This document shows positions 43,650 to 56,114 of a stretch of DNA of 64,000 nt, one piece after another. The notes beneath the pieces were generated by a model, which worked only from the letters and a program-made list of their open reading frames with translations, was not told the DNA's origin and made no database searches. Position 1 is the first letter of the stretch; the number at the start of each line of letters is the position of its first letter. Origin of the DNA: Merluccius polli (lineage: Eukaryota > Chordata > Actinopteri > Gadiformes > Merlucciidae); the NCBI GenBank assembly GCA_030340625.1, contig JAOPHQ010002276.1, forward strand, positions 165,001-229,000. The letters are read 5' to 3'. Position numbers and translations under genes: made by a program.

Positions 43650-46240
43650 TATAGCAGATTCCAATGTCCTGGGGCTCTGCCTAAATCCTTGCTCATGAGT
43701 CATGAGTATATCTCCTTCAGTGCAGTCGCTATACTTCCTCCTTGCTCACGGCCAGAATGCTTAACAAATTATTAACCTTGTTTGTTAGCATATGTTTTGC
43801 ATGGAGTGCGCACTGCATACCTTCCCCTCCCAAGGAAGGCCGAAACACCATCACTGGGATTTTTAACATAAATGCTTAATGTGTGGAAACTTTAATATGC
43901 GGGTATCTACAGATTGACTGAATTGTTATCACTTCGATTATGCACACAAACACTAAAATAAACCTACATTGAAGAAAAAGATTATTTTGGGTTAATCTGA
44001 AACTGATGCATAAGGGTCCGTGTCCACATAGTGTCTTTTTTCCGAGTGTCTTTTAAGAAATGGTTCCCAATGAGGAGAGAGCATATGCCACATATGCAGA
44101 TGCCTACACAGCGCTCAGCGTTTCAAGTGACTCGCTTTTTTGTGCCCTGTTTTTTCCCAGCCACCCAATCACAGACTAGATGGGCGACACACAAGTTAAC
44201 TAATTTAATTTTGGAAAATAATAGGTTGTTGCACATAAATGATAGACTCTACAGTCAATTACTTTCACAAATCAAAACTGTAATGTTTGTGTCTGCATAT
44301 GCCGCTAACCTCTCATGAATGTAGGCTATAGTAAGAAGTTATCGCTACGATGTTGAGCTAGGTGCTAAGGAGTTACTAGTTGTCATGGAAACAGTCAACA
44401 AACCACAGAGATGGGTTTTTTCAGTGCACAAGTACTTCATACCAGTGCTTCACAGCGCCATGCCAGAGCTGGGGCCTGATCTACTTTGACAGTCGGCAGC
44501 AGTTTACAAGTACTCCTAGCAATCGGCCAATCAAATTAATAACATGCATAGGCCTTTATCACAGAGGTGTAATAGTAGGGGCGAACACAGGTGTATCTCA
44601 TGAAGTTAATTATGGGCCACACCTGTTTTTTACCCATAGTATTTATTACACCTCTGTGATTAAGGCCTATTACTTGATTGATTTTGTGGTGGGGAGACGA
44701 TATGCCCCAACCCCCCACCAAACCAGTATCTCTCTTATACTGGGTACATACTACACCATAATGAGCCTGATTTGTGCCTGATTTTTCCTTTCCGACTCTG
44801 GTCAGCAAAGCCCCTTTTTTTGATTGTTCTAACGATTTTTTGGCAGATATCCCTGTGGTGTGGGGTATGTTAAGATCCAAAAAATCCAACGAAATCGCAA
44901 AAATTAAACATATTTAATATTTACAATCCGATATCCTGTAGTGTGGGGGGAACCCAGAGGACAGCCAAGTATGCAATGTATGGATTGTCACGTGGGAAAA
45001 ACGATAGTCAATTGGGAGCCACGCTGAACGGTAATCACAGCAGAAGCTATGGCAGCGATAGTGTGAGGGATTTCCGAAATGGAGGAGTCCTCCTCACACT
45101 GCAACATGTACAGTCCATTTTCATCATGGAATCGGTTAGTGTGTGGTGTGCTTTGTTGGCAAAATCGATGCCTTCCACACACCTAACGACCAAAACAGTT
45201 AAATGTATCTTCATCTTTTGTTAGCTGTGTGGTCTCTCATGTTTTCTAAGTTTGAAAAATCATCTGTATGCCAGGCATTCGTCATTCTTGAGAGATACTC
45301 TAAAGCAGGGATCCAAACAAACATATAAACCTGCGTCCACATGTTCTTTTCATGAATGTCTATTGTCTCATTCAAATGTTACATTTTTTTGGCACAGGCA
45401 GACTAGCTACAATCAGCCCTTTCTCCATTTTGAGGAGCTTAAATGTTTTACGGGTGGAGAACATCAGACAATTACATCTCCCTTCCGATTGGCTGTCATC
45501 CATCGTCTGTTGCTGCTCATTCAAAAAACTCAACTAATTTGCTTGAAGAGTACTTGTTTAGTCAAGTACACATTTGCACCCCTAAGAAGGAGCATCCATT
45601 GTTCAGGTTGTAGTATTTAACACTTGAGAGGTAATAGTTCGGGTCCATGCTCAGGGTTGAGGCAATTCAGAGAGCGTAGAAAACACACAGTCACGCTGTT
45701 ATTGGGGTTTCCACAATGCTCATCATTTATTGTTTTTTAGGCTATTTTTATCACACATGAACAAAGCAAAGCAATATGCATCCGTCCATGACATGTGCTA
45801 TGCACAACTAACTAAAACGAATGCGCTGTCTAATGATGGCAACACAGTATGTCTTAAAGGTACACCACACAATTTCAACTGTTATAAGCTCCCCCCCCCC
45901 CAGGTGTGGTTTCAGCGGCGTCACCGGACACGCCCCCAGCGTTTCAGAGCGGAGAATACTTCTTATTTTTTCATGATTTTGAAACATAATTGCATGTACT
46001 TTTTAATCATTCAAATTTGTCTGGGTGGTTAATAACACATTTTTCTGTGGTGTGACAAACTCAGAACACATATTTACTTTACAGGGACTTTAACTATTAA
46101 CTAGTCATGAGCACTGTCTCTGGCTTTCTCTGGCTGTCACTGAGCTACATTAGAAATGAATGGTCGCCGGTCTTTTTGTGTCCCATCGAAGTAGATGCTA
46201 ATCCTCCTTCCATGCTTCCTGTTGGTCCACAGCCACACAG
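43650..46240. other. Intergenic, no gene recognised
   Basis: The only structure seen is an inverted pair at 44550-44575 and 44645-44670 (TAGGCCTTTATCACAGAGG and its complement) around a short loop. A TTAAAGG-type segment starts near 45856. The open frames here show no recognisable protein character. Confidence 0.4.
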
Positions 46241-46275
<35 letters not shown>

Positions 46276-46321
46276 CAGGAAAACAAAACACTGTTGGACA
46301 ACTTACCAGGTCAGGAAATAG

Positions 46322-46329
46322 GCTCTGTC

Positions 46330-46388
<59 letters not shown>
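46322..46388 (+). repeat. (CT)n microsatellite
   Basis: CT-rich tract with CTGT variants at its left side, just right of a short (CA)n at 46252-46277. Confidence 0.93.
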
Positions 46389-46393
<5 letters not shown>

Positions 46394-46431
46394 GCTCTCT
46401 TTTTATTTTCTTTTTCTTTTCTTTTTCTTTT

Positions 46432-47727
46432 TTTTTGACAAATGTTTTTATTGTCTTTTTTAGTTACAATACAAAGACACAAAACAGAACACATCAATAG
46501 GCACATCAATACGTATAAAATGGCACTTGAAGAAAATAAAAATATGCAGATAATAGTGGTATATTGCTGGTTTGGTAACTGACTGTTACATCATGGTTTG
46601 GTAAAGAATAATAAACATTTTACAAGCATGTACATGCACAGGTGGACATCAATTGTATCCCACACACAAGTGTTCCCTTAGTACATATTGTGATCAGTGA
46701 GCAAAACAAATAGCAACAAAACAAAACAAAACAAGTACAGTAGACTACAAAGCTGCCTTGAAATCATCCCCCTCCGAAACTCCATAAATGAGCCCCAAAT
46801 CCTTACAAATGTGTTATACTTCCCTTTAATAACACATGTAAGTTTTTCTAATGCAAGGCATTGCAGTAGCCCCTCAACCCAAATCCGCTTACTTGGTCTG
46901 TGAACAGACTTCCATGATACTCCAATTTTATGTTTAGCTTCAAGAAGACAGAATATGACCATCTTCTTACTGCTATTGCTAAGCGTACAGCTTGCTGGGA
47001 AACATCCAAAAATACAAAGCTTGGGACAGAGTGGAAGTTGTTCCTTAATAGAGATGGATACAATTGTAATAACCTCTTTCCAAAAATCTTGAATGAGGGT
47101 GCATTCCCAGAGGCAGTGAAACAGACTACCTTTATGTATACCACATTTGACACAAGTATCTGGTGTATTGGGGTAAATGCGATGCAATAATTCTGGAGTA
47201 TAGTATGTTCTCATCAACCATTTGTACTGGAGGAGTTTAAACCTTGTATGTGTTGTTTGCACCTGGCACTGGGAACATATATCCTGCCACTCTTCTACAG
47301 TGATATCTTCATTAAGGTCTGAACACCATGCTAATCTTTTATCCTCTGAAGATTCTTTTGCTGCACCTATGATAATCTGATAAAACTTTGAGATTAATCC
47401 AGCTGCCCCATAATGGTTCAGGACTATCTTTTCCAAATAATTTTGTGAGGGAGGATTTACAGATTTCTGTGTCTTTGTTATGAAGCTTCTTATCTGAAGA
47501 TACTTGAAGAAGTGTTTAGGCTCAATGCCAAACCTTTGCTTGATCTCAGTAAAACTTAAAAGATTATCATTCTCATACAGATCTGAAATCTTACTGATAC
47601 CTCTGTCTGCCCATGACTTAAAACCAAGGTCATTAGTACCTGGCGTGAAGTTCCTGTTCCCCCAAATAGGGGAGAATTGGGATAGTGGAGCATTTTCCCC
47701 AAGATAATTTAACACCTCGTGCCATGA
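46432..47727 (-). mobile_element. L1/Tx1-like LINE, 5'-truncated
   Basis: A 345-aa open frame (47715-46678, minus strand) matches the C-terminal, post-RT part of an L1-type ORF2. It shows FSPIWGNRNFTPG, a helical region, and a zinc-knuckle-like CVKCGIHKGSLFHCLWEC. No endonuclease or RT core is present, so the copy is 5'-truncated. The 3' end is A-rich on the minus strand (46410-46436). A decaying TAGCCT MITE abuts its 5' side. Confidence 0.8.
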
Positions 47728-48044
47728 GGACAGTGACGTATAGGTCGTGCGCGAATTTCAGTTATTGAGCGGAAGTACGGAGGTGGGCAGAACCAGGCTA
47801 ATGCTAATGCTCACTGCATCTGCCGTTTGTATACTGCGCGCAACGTGGTTTCCGGCGCATGAAATACGTCACGACCAAACGTTAGCGTTTGGTTAAGGCA
47901 GATCCAGAGTGGCACTGGGCAGAGCCAATAGGTTTTAAACTTCAACAGCACCCGCCTTCAAGTGAGAAATCGTTTGTCTCTATAGCAGTTCTAGACCATG
48001 AGTATGAATGAAATGAGTACGAAGGTCTAGTTAGGACTAGGCTA
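47728..48044. mobile_element. MITE with TAGCCT terminus, truncated (copy 4, inverted)
   Basis: Reverse-complement copy of the family at 6630-7083, ending GGACTAGGCTA at 48044. It is cut on the left where the L1-like LINE begins. Confidence 0.8.
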
Positions 48045-48447
48045 GCTTGAGCCACTGGCTGTGTTCGGAATCGCAATTATAACGTATTACCTACTACATA
48101 ATAAATAAATATGTACTGCATACTTCCTACTAAATAAACAATTAAGTATGCCATTACCAGCAGACTGCTCACACTGAAGTATGCATTCAAGTATCCCAGA
48201 ATACATTTTGCACCAACTGGCAGCAATTGTGGAGATTTGAAAGCAGGCTGAAAGCAGTTGTAATTTGACTTTTTATGTCACTTTATTTATTTATTATATT
48301 TAATTTTAATACTATTTTGGTTGATAAAGTCACCCTGTAGATTTTCAATGTGTGGTCAGTTTATCTAAATGACGCCCGTTTGGAAATTGGCTCCAACATT
48401 TTCAGAGATGTGAGGTGACGTCTGAAGAGACGCAATGCATTGTGGGG

Positions 48448-48532
48448 CAGTTGAGTATGTCCAGTAAGCTCACTTTTTGCTAATCTAGTATACATCTGGG
48501 GATTTCTCACGGCCACAAAATCCACATACTAT
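48448..48532 (+). repeat. 85-bp direct duplication, left copy
   Basis: This matches 54377-54461 at 82 of 85 positions. The two copies bracket the decayed LINE, so they look like a very long target-site duplication. Confidence 0.85.
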
Positions 48533-51500
48533 CACTTCACTTCTTCTTGGTTGTTCTTGGTTGTCCATCAAAGTTTTCCTTTAACGGTGAGTTTTTTCAT
48601 GTCCAATCCTGGATCCACAAACTCTGTTGCAAGTAGCACATGTGTATGTGGGGGGAGCAGTGGTGATGCGTGTGTTTCTCCTGAGCCTCTTTTGCTGTCT
48701 CCTGGCTGTCCTTTCTTCCTCCAGTATTTGGGTCCCATCCAAGCACAGTTGCCGCCAGGTGTTACGGTCAGCAGCAAGGCCCTCAAGGCACTCAGGTCTG
48801 ATTTTACACTTCCTCAGCGTTTCTTTCAGCTGGTCCTTGTAGCGCCTCTTTTGGCCTCCTGCAGAGCGCCGTCCATGGTGTAGCTGGCCATAGAGCACTT
48901 TGCGAAGGCAACCGGTCTGGGGGCATCCTGATTTACATGGCCCACCCATCGGAGTTGGTGCTGGGTGATCATAGCCTTAATGCTGGTACAGTTGGTCCTC
49001 CTGAGTATTCCGAGTGAGGCACACAATCATGCCAGGTTAATCCCAGGACTCTCTGAAGGCATTGCATATAGAAATGTTCCAGTTACTTGATGTGGTGGCT
49101 GTAGGTCACCCAAGCCTCACAGCTATAGAGAAGGGTGGTGATTCAGACAGCATGGTAGACACAGATCTTTGTATGGAGATGAAAATCCTTGTTTTGAAAG
49201 ACCCAGCGACGGAGTCTCCCAGAAGCTGCTGATGCCTGTTTGATTCTGTTTTGAACATCATTATCGATAGTGGTGTCTTCAGAGAGAATGCTTCCCAGGT
49301 ATCTGAAAGACGGGACTACAGAGAGTTGATAATTGTCAGCAGTGAAGGTTGGAAGTTTGGTGGTTGCTTGGAGCCGTCTGATGTTAAAGAGTTTGCCATC
49401 TAACCTGTAGTCCACTGACACTCCACTTCTGTCCTCGATCTCCTTGTGGATAAGTTGGGTATCATATAGAAGGAAGATGTTAAATAGCACGGGTGCTAGC
49501 ACACACCCCTGTCGTACCCCTGTGCATACAGGGAAAGAAGGTGACTCTTGCCCTCCTGTAGTCATCTGAGCAGTCATTCCATCATGAAACTGTCTGAGAA
49601 TATTGACAAATTTTCTGGTGCAGCCAGAGTGGAGGAGGACGTCCCACAGAAGATTTCTCTGAACAGTTTCGAATGCTTTGGAGAGGTCAACAAAGGCCAT
49701 CAATAAGTCCTTACGTTGCTCCCGGCACTTTTCCTGAAACTGCCGGGCAGTGAAGATCATGTCCACTGTGCTCCTATTTCTCCTAAACCCACACTGAGAT
49801 TCAGGCAGCATTGACTCTGCGATGTTATCTACCAGCCTCTGAAGCATCACCTTGGCCAGGACCTTGCCAGCAACAGCAAGGAGCGAGATGCCCCTACTAT
49901 TGCCGCATATGGCGTTGTCACCCTTGTTCTTGTAGATGGTGACAATGCTGGCATCCTTCCACTGTTGTGGGATGTTCTCTTCAGTCCAGACCGTGGTGGT
50001 GTACTGATGTAGGGTTCTTGTACAGAGGTACCCTCCCTGCTTTAGTAGTTCTGCCGGAATTTTGTCATTGCCAGGGGGACTTGTTGTTTTTGAGGGAGCG
50101 GACAGCTGATAGAACCTCCAAGAAGGTTGGGGGCTGGTCGAGGTTGTCAATGGGAGGAAGTTTAGGGTATTTCATCCAAGATGGTGTGGTCTGCATCAGA
50201 GTCCTAATTGAGTAGGGTGTCAAAATGGTTAGCCCACCTCATCACAATGCTCTTTTGGTCCTTCAGGAGAGTCAGGCCATCTGCTGTTTTTATGGGGTTG
50301 ATACAGTGATTTGTCGGACCGTAGATGTATTTGACAGCATTGTAGAAGTTATGCGTGTCATTTTTATCCGCAAGTGATTGGATTTCCTTTGCCTTTTTTG
50401 ACCACTGCCTAGCAGTGCTGGATGAGGGGTTATTCAGGGTAACCTGGTGTGCTTTGTGCATGGTCTTTAGCAGGCTATGGATTGTGTCTGAGTTGTCATC
50501 GAACCAGTCTTGGTGGTTCTTGCTCTTATAGCCGATGGTTTGGGCTGCAGCTTTGTGAAGATCTGAGCTGATGGAGGTCCACCCGTGCTCTATGGTGTTC
50601 TCAGAGCTAGAGGAGAGCTCAAGCTCCTGTAATCTCCCAGCCAGGGAGCTGCGAAACTCATTTCTTGCCCTCCCCCACACTTCGGTGAGGGGGGGCGCAC
50701 TTTCATGTGGACCTTGGCCATAATCATGCGATGGTCTGTCCAGCATTCTGCACCCCGCATGGCACGGGTGATGAGAACAACTCTGATGTTGCTGTGTCTC
50801 ACTATGATGTAATCAATTAGGTGCCAGTGTTTGGATCGCGTGTGCATCCATGATGCCTTGTATTTGGTCTTTTGCTGGAAGATGGTGTTGGTTATGGTCA
50901 GGCTATGTTCGGAGCAGAGAGTAAGTAACCTCATGCCGTTTGAGTTAACTTGACCAATACCATGTCTGCCAAGCACTCCGCTCCATATCCTGGAGTTCTG
51001 CCCTACTCGAGCGTTGAAATCCCCAAGCATGGAGATCTTGTCAGTTTTGGGGATCTTGCATAGGGCCCATCCAATGACTGGTAGAAGTGGTCCTTGGTCT
51101 CATTGTCGGATGGCAGGGTTGGTGCATATGCGCTAAGAAGTGTGGCAAAGCGGTTATTGACTAAAGGATGCGGAGGGTCATTAGTCTTACACTAATACCA
51201 ACAGTGTGTTCTTGATGGCTAGTCCTACACCATGCAGATGTTGTCCACCTGAAGGGTAGCCCTTCCAGAAGAAGGTGTAGCCCATCCCTTCCTCTGTTAG
51301 AGAACCTTCATCCATGAGCCTGGTTTCACTTAGAGCAGCAATGTCGATATCATAGCGGTGTAATTCAGGGCTGTTCTTCTATGGGGTCTATCAGAGCTGC
51401 CATGAGAGTCCAAGAGACTCCTCACATTCCATGTTGCCAGTTTCAAGTTGAGGGATGTATTGTTTTTATTTTTTATTTTTATTTTCGACCACTGAGGTGG

Positions 51501-54376
51501 AATGACCCAGGTGTGAGTTGAGTGGACAATTTTTAGGCCACCTTTTCTAGGCACTTCCCCTTTTGAGGTGAGCAGTGTGTTCCCTAAAGAGGGCTGTTCA
51601 GTCACAGAGTGCTGCCGAAAACAGCTGCCACTCAGTCCCAGCTGTTAGCGACCAATACCCTGTGCCGCTGCCGTGCAGGGTTCTGACTAGGAGCTCCCAG
51701 TCCATTCGTGCCTGCTCCCGTCGCCAGCCACCCCATCGCCAACAGACTTTAACCAGGTGTAGGTCCAGGTATTTTCACCATAGGTCAGAAGTGCATACCT
51801 GCGCATGGAAGTTTTTAGAGTGCCATAGGGGGTGCACTAGTCCCAATAGCACTGTCTTAGCCATGAAGAGGTAAGCCTGGTGGCATGGGTGAGCCCAGGA
51901 CAACCAGTGCCCCAGCGTGGCTGCAGGAGGCTGCCTGGTCCTTGCTCTGTTAAGGCCCGCCGGTAACGCTTTAATTAAGGTCCTTGTAATAACCATTAAT
52001 TAATAACATCTCGTAAGTCCTTACAAGATGCTTATTAACATTGTTGTGTGTTTATAAGCCTATATAATTGTTAATAATGGCATTATATTACTGTTAATAG
52101 CAGGCTATAACACATTTATAAGCGCTTATAAGAAACTTGTTAACAGTTTGCAAATGCTTAAGAACATTAATAAAAGCCTCATGAGTATCTTATAATTGTT
52201 CATAATAGCATTACAAACACCCATAACCCACCCATTATGTCTTTGCCATGCCTTTATTAATCTTCTTTTGTTTGCTTATTGATATTAAAATATACTTTAT
52301 TGCTCATCTATTATAAGTTAACTATGCACTTGTTAACAGTTAACTATGCTTTTTGCAGCTACCGGATCTAAAGCGAGAACAATGCCTTATTAAGGCTAAT
52401 AAATCATTTATTATGCATTATTATGCCTTTAAGAATATTTTTGTTTGCTTTATTAAAATAAAATATACTTTATTATGCCATTATAATCAGTTAACTATGC
52501 ACTTGTTAACAGTTAACTATGCTTTTTGCAGCTACCGGATCTAAAGCGAGAACAATGCCTTATTAAGTCTAATAAATATTTCATTATGTGTTAATTACTG
52601 GTTAATGATTTTCACAACCTCCACATCTAGAATGTGGTCAAGGCTGATATAATGGGAAGAAAAAAAAAAGCATAATACAAGTGTTTCAACTGTGAAGGCC
52701 AAAATTGTTTTATTTATTGCTGTGGACTAAAAATGTAAAAAAATAAAAACACTTTCAGGAACTGTAAAAATTGAGGCATATTATTAAAAACATAGAAATT
52801 AACATAAAAGTGCAACATAAAACTGAGGTATATGGGTTCAGATCCCCGAATCTGGAGAGGCGGAGATAGGCGCCGCGAGGCAGTAACGCAAACGACCCCA
52901 GAGAAGCCGGCGGGAGCCGTTTTCTTTGTGAAGGGCAGGGCGCCCTAGAATGGGTTCGCCCCGAGATAGGAGCCCGTGCCCTGGAAAGCGTCGCAGTTCC
53001 GGCGGCGTCCGGTGAGCTCTCGCTGGCCCTTGAAAATCCGGGTGAGAAGGTGTAAATCTCGCGCCAGGCCGTGCCCATATCCGCAGCAGGTCTCCAAGGT
53101 GAACAGCCTCTGGCATGATGGAACAAGGGGGGTAAGGGAAGTCGGCAAATCCGTAACTTTGGGATAAGGATTGGCTCTAAGGGCTGGGTCGGTCGGGCTG
53201 GGGTGCGAAGCGGGGCTGGGCCTGACCGCGGCTGGGGGAGCAGCTGCCGTCGCCTCCCATCAACCTCCCCTGTCTGGAAGCGTTCGGGAAGGTTGGGTCC
53301 GAGGGGTTCAGTTCGGGCACTGAAGAAATCATGGAGACTGTTGCCTGTTGGAAAGGGGCACTTTTGAATTGCTGTGGTTCTAATGGACCATGTTTTTTTT
53401 TTCAAAGTTAAAACAATGTTTACAGTTCCTTGAAAGTGTTTTTTTCTTTCTTTGGAATGCCCGTTTTAGGTGATTTTTATTTTGATACATTTTTGGTAAT
53501 ATGTCCACAGCAATAAATAAAACAATTTTGGCCTTCACAGTTGAAACACTTGTTGTATTATGCATTTTTTTCTTCCCACTATATCAACCTTGATCACATT
53601 CTAGATGTGGAAGTGGAAAAGCATATTAACCATTAATAAACGCATAATGAAATATTTATTAGACTTAATATGGCATTGTTCTCGCTTTAGATCCGGTAGC
53701 TGCAAAAAGCATAGTTAACTGTTAACAAGTGCATAGTTAACTTATAATAGATGAGCAATAAAGTATATTTTAATATCAATAAGCAAACAAATGGTTAACA
53801 AGTTTCTTATAAGCGCTTATAAATGTGTTATAGCCTGCTATTAATTGTATTATAATGCCATTATTAAAATTTATATAGGCTTATAAACACACAATAATGT
53901 TAATAAGCATCTTGTAAGGACTTACAAGGGCCTTATTACCTATTAATTAATGGTTATTACAAGGACCTTAATATAAAGCGTTACCGGCCCGCCTATTGTA
54001 TACCTCCAACACATTGCTTTTCTGTCGGGGTGTGCTCCCTTAGCCTTGCCACAAGGCAGTGGATTTCTGTTGCGCGATTGTTGAGCGGGGGGGGGGGGTG
54101 CTACCGGAGAATTTCTGGGCACTTTGGTCCTTCAAAGGGAAAAGGGCAGGGGCTCGGGCACCCATAGCCCCCCCCTCTGCACGTGCCTGGCTGGGGCAGT
54201 AGTTGACAGGCGTCAGGGCGTATACACACAGTGGCGGGCCTGTACACTGCATCTCTGGGGCCCACTGTTGCTCCGAGTTCCCCTACAGTGCAGCCTGGGA
54301 CCGCAAAGTACCCAGTTATCATGTGTGGCCACGAGGAAGCACTGTAGGAGTCGGCTCCCCTTTTCACCCCTCGCCC
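48533..54376 (-). mobile_element. Decayed AP-endonuclease/RT LINE with nested element
   Basis: On the minus strand, pieces appear in order. The endonuclease start is near 51470 (LKLATWNVRSLLD). The endonuclease end is 51030-50590 (MLGDFNARVG, LIDYIIVRHS, TDHRM). A linker is at 50746-50204. The RT is at 50150-49143 (NSRGISLLAVAGKVLA, SQCGFRRNRSTVDMIF, FVDLSKAFETV, GVRQGCVLAP). A C-terminal finger CATCNRVCGSRIG lies near 48630. The RT lacks its YADD box: sequence jumps from RRLQATTK to TFTADNYQLSVV. Several frameshifts separate the pieces. The element is interrupted at 51962-53985 and flanked by an 85-bp duplication. I cannot name its clade with confidence. Confidence 0.8.
51962..53985. mobile_element. 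Long-TIR (fold-back) transposon nested in the LINE
   Basis: Both ends begin GGTAACGCTTTA and remain inverted-repeat for about 580-800 bp, with indels. A perfect 8-bp duplication GGCCCGCC flanks it at 51954-51961 and 53986-53993. The left arm carries an extra tandem duplication of about 170 bp (GCAGCTACCGGATCTAAAGC occurs twice). The centre (about 52800-53395) is GC-rich, unlike the AT-rich arms. Its 216-codon frame has no recognised domain. Ends resemble the MITE at 30952-31436. Confidence 0.85.
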
Positions 54377-54461
54377 CAGTTGAGTATGTCCAGTAAGCTC
54401 ACTTTTTGCTAATCTAGTATACATCTGTGGATTTCTCGCGTCCACAAAATCCACATACTAT
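54377..54461 (+). repeat. 85-bp direct duplication, right copy
   Basis: Second copy of the sequence at 48448-48532, with three substitutions. The sequence to its right (GCAGTGTGAACGCACTACATAC) presumably continued from the left flank before the LINE inserted. Confidence 0.85.
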
Positions 54462-55192
54462 GCAGTGTGAACGCACTACATACTCAATTTGACGTCATAC
54501 TTTCATGACTGCCATGACAGTGGCTCTCTCCTGAGTGTGGAGATCATCATCATTGATCATTATCCTGGGTACCATGATTGCTCTGCACCACAGGTGTGCA
54601 GCCCCCCCCAGCCCAGAGTCTAATCCGTCTCGGGCCAGGTGTGGCTGTAAACCAGCTATCAATCACACACAAGACATTTGCCAATTTTTATTATTATATT
54701 TTGTGGAAATATTTTGTAGCTGCATCTGCCAACACATGCATTTTAGTAGCACTGTGTCAGTTAGCTTGAGTTCAGTGCTAAAATCATGAATTTAGTCTTC
54801 TATCCTACCAGGGTATAATAAAAACAAATTGCTGCTTATAAAGTGTTTATTTGATTTAATTATGTGTCTATACTTCTCATTTTTGGATGCCATAGGTAAA
54901 ACGGGACTGATGATAATGCATTGATTTAGAATTAATGCATAGCTTTGGAATGTGTATTGACCAATCAGAATCAAGTATTTAATAATGCTGTGGTATAAAC
55001 ACAAATAAACTATACTAATAAACTATACTATCCCTCATTTCATGTCAGGGATAAATAAAGTATATATTATGTTATCTTAGAAAGCTAAGATTATAGCTAT
55101 ACAAACACACACTAAGTAGGTTCTGTCAGAAATCACTCGTCATAGATGTAACCATTTATTGCATGAAATGGTAATACACTTTAGTTTTGGTG
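54462..55192. other. Intergenic, nothing recognised
   Basis: AT-rich DNA with no gene, between the duplicated LINE target and the GC-rich MITE. Confidence 0.4.
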
Positions 55193-55200
55193 GTATGGTT

Positions 55201-55664
55201 TAGAGCCCTGCCCTGCTTCATCCCGCTCCCGCCCGCTCCTGCTGAATTTCTGACCATTACCGCCCGCACCCGCAACGTGTGTGTTACACTCCCGCCCGCT
55301 CCCGCAATGTGTATGTCCACTCCCGCCCGCACCCGCAAAACTTTGAGAATGTATGCCTGCACAGTAATAGAAATGCATTGATTTTGTGTCTTCTCCCGTC
55401 CCGCAGGAGAAAACACGTCATTTTATAGGCTATTAATAGGCCTGACCAGTGCGTCAAAAGAAATGCATGTCTTTTGACGCACTGGGCTTGAGGTTTTTTT
55501 CCACATCATTTATCGACATCGTGTCGCTATATAGGTCCCGATCCCGCAGTGTTCTTTTTCGCCGCCCGCTCCCGCCCGCAGCAAAGTTCACACCACCCAC
55601 TCCCGCGAGATTTGAGTTGGGTCCCGCGGGACCCAGCGGGACCCAATCCCAATGCAGCCCTCTA
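55201..55664. mobile_element. hAT-like MITE with CCCGCCCGC-rich interior
   Basis: The ends TAGAGCCCTGC and, inverted, TAGAGGGCTGC agree at 9 of 11 positions. They are flanked by a perfect 8-bp duplication GTATGGTT at 55193-55200 and 55665-55672. The inside is dominated by CTCCCGCCCGCACCCGC-type repeats and GCGGGACCC, with a 30-bp inverted pair around 55440-55490 (GTGCGTCAAAAGAAATGCATG and its complement). It is non-coding. Confidence 0.85.
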
Positions 55665-55672
55665 GTATGGTT

Positions 55673-56114
55673 CCAGTCTTTTAGGGTGCTTCCTGCTGTA
55701 GCATTTAAAGCATGACATACAGATGTCAGATACAGCATAGCAACAATTGAAAACAGGGAGCACTAGACAATCCCCCCATGGGTTACATCAGATATCTCAA
55801 CCTATTTTTTAGGTTACATACAATACAGAGCAGAACCAAAGCAGGTGGAGGCTGGGTGGTGGTGGGCAAAATCCAGCTCAGCAGTTAACTTCACAGAGAG
55901 TGTGTGTGAGATGGAAGGTCTTTAATTGACTGTCTATCAGTGTACGTGCATTTTATTTGACTGTATTAGCTGTCAGCTGATAGGCAGCGCATGGCCAGAG
56001 TGTCAGAGTGCCAGAACTAGCTACGCCCATTTTGTAGGAAAACACAAATCAAGTGGAAAGTCTTTGTACACAAAATGCTCTCTGGTCGGTTTGCTTGTGT
56101 GTGCTTGTTTAGAA
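55673..56114. other. Intergenic, nothing recognised
   Basis: No gene or element boundaries were recognised. Confidence 0.4.

Noticed and set aside
44031..46032. Several 60-130 aa frames in the 44-46 kb region
   Set aside because: No recognisable domain, no splice-consistent chain, and they lie among repeat-like sequence.
52755..53405. 216-aa frame in the GC-rich core of the fold-back transposon
   Set aside because: No domain recognised, low-complexity Pro/Arg content, and it runs into AT-rich arm sequence at both ends. Kept only as a possible captured fragment.
55201..55664. CpG island with a promoter
   Set aside because: The GC-rich repeats are bounded by TIRs and an 8-bp duplication, so the block is a mobile element.
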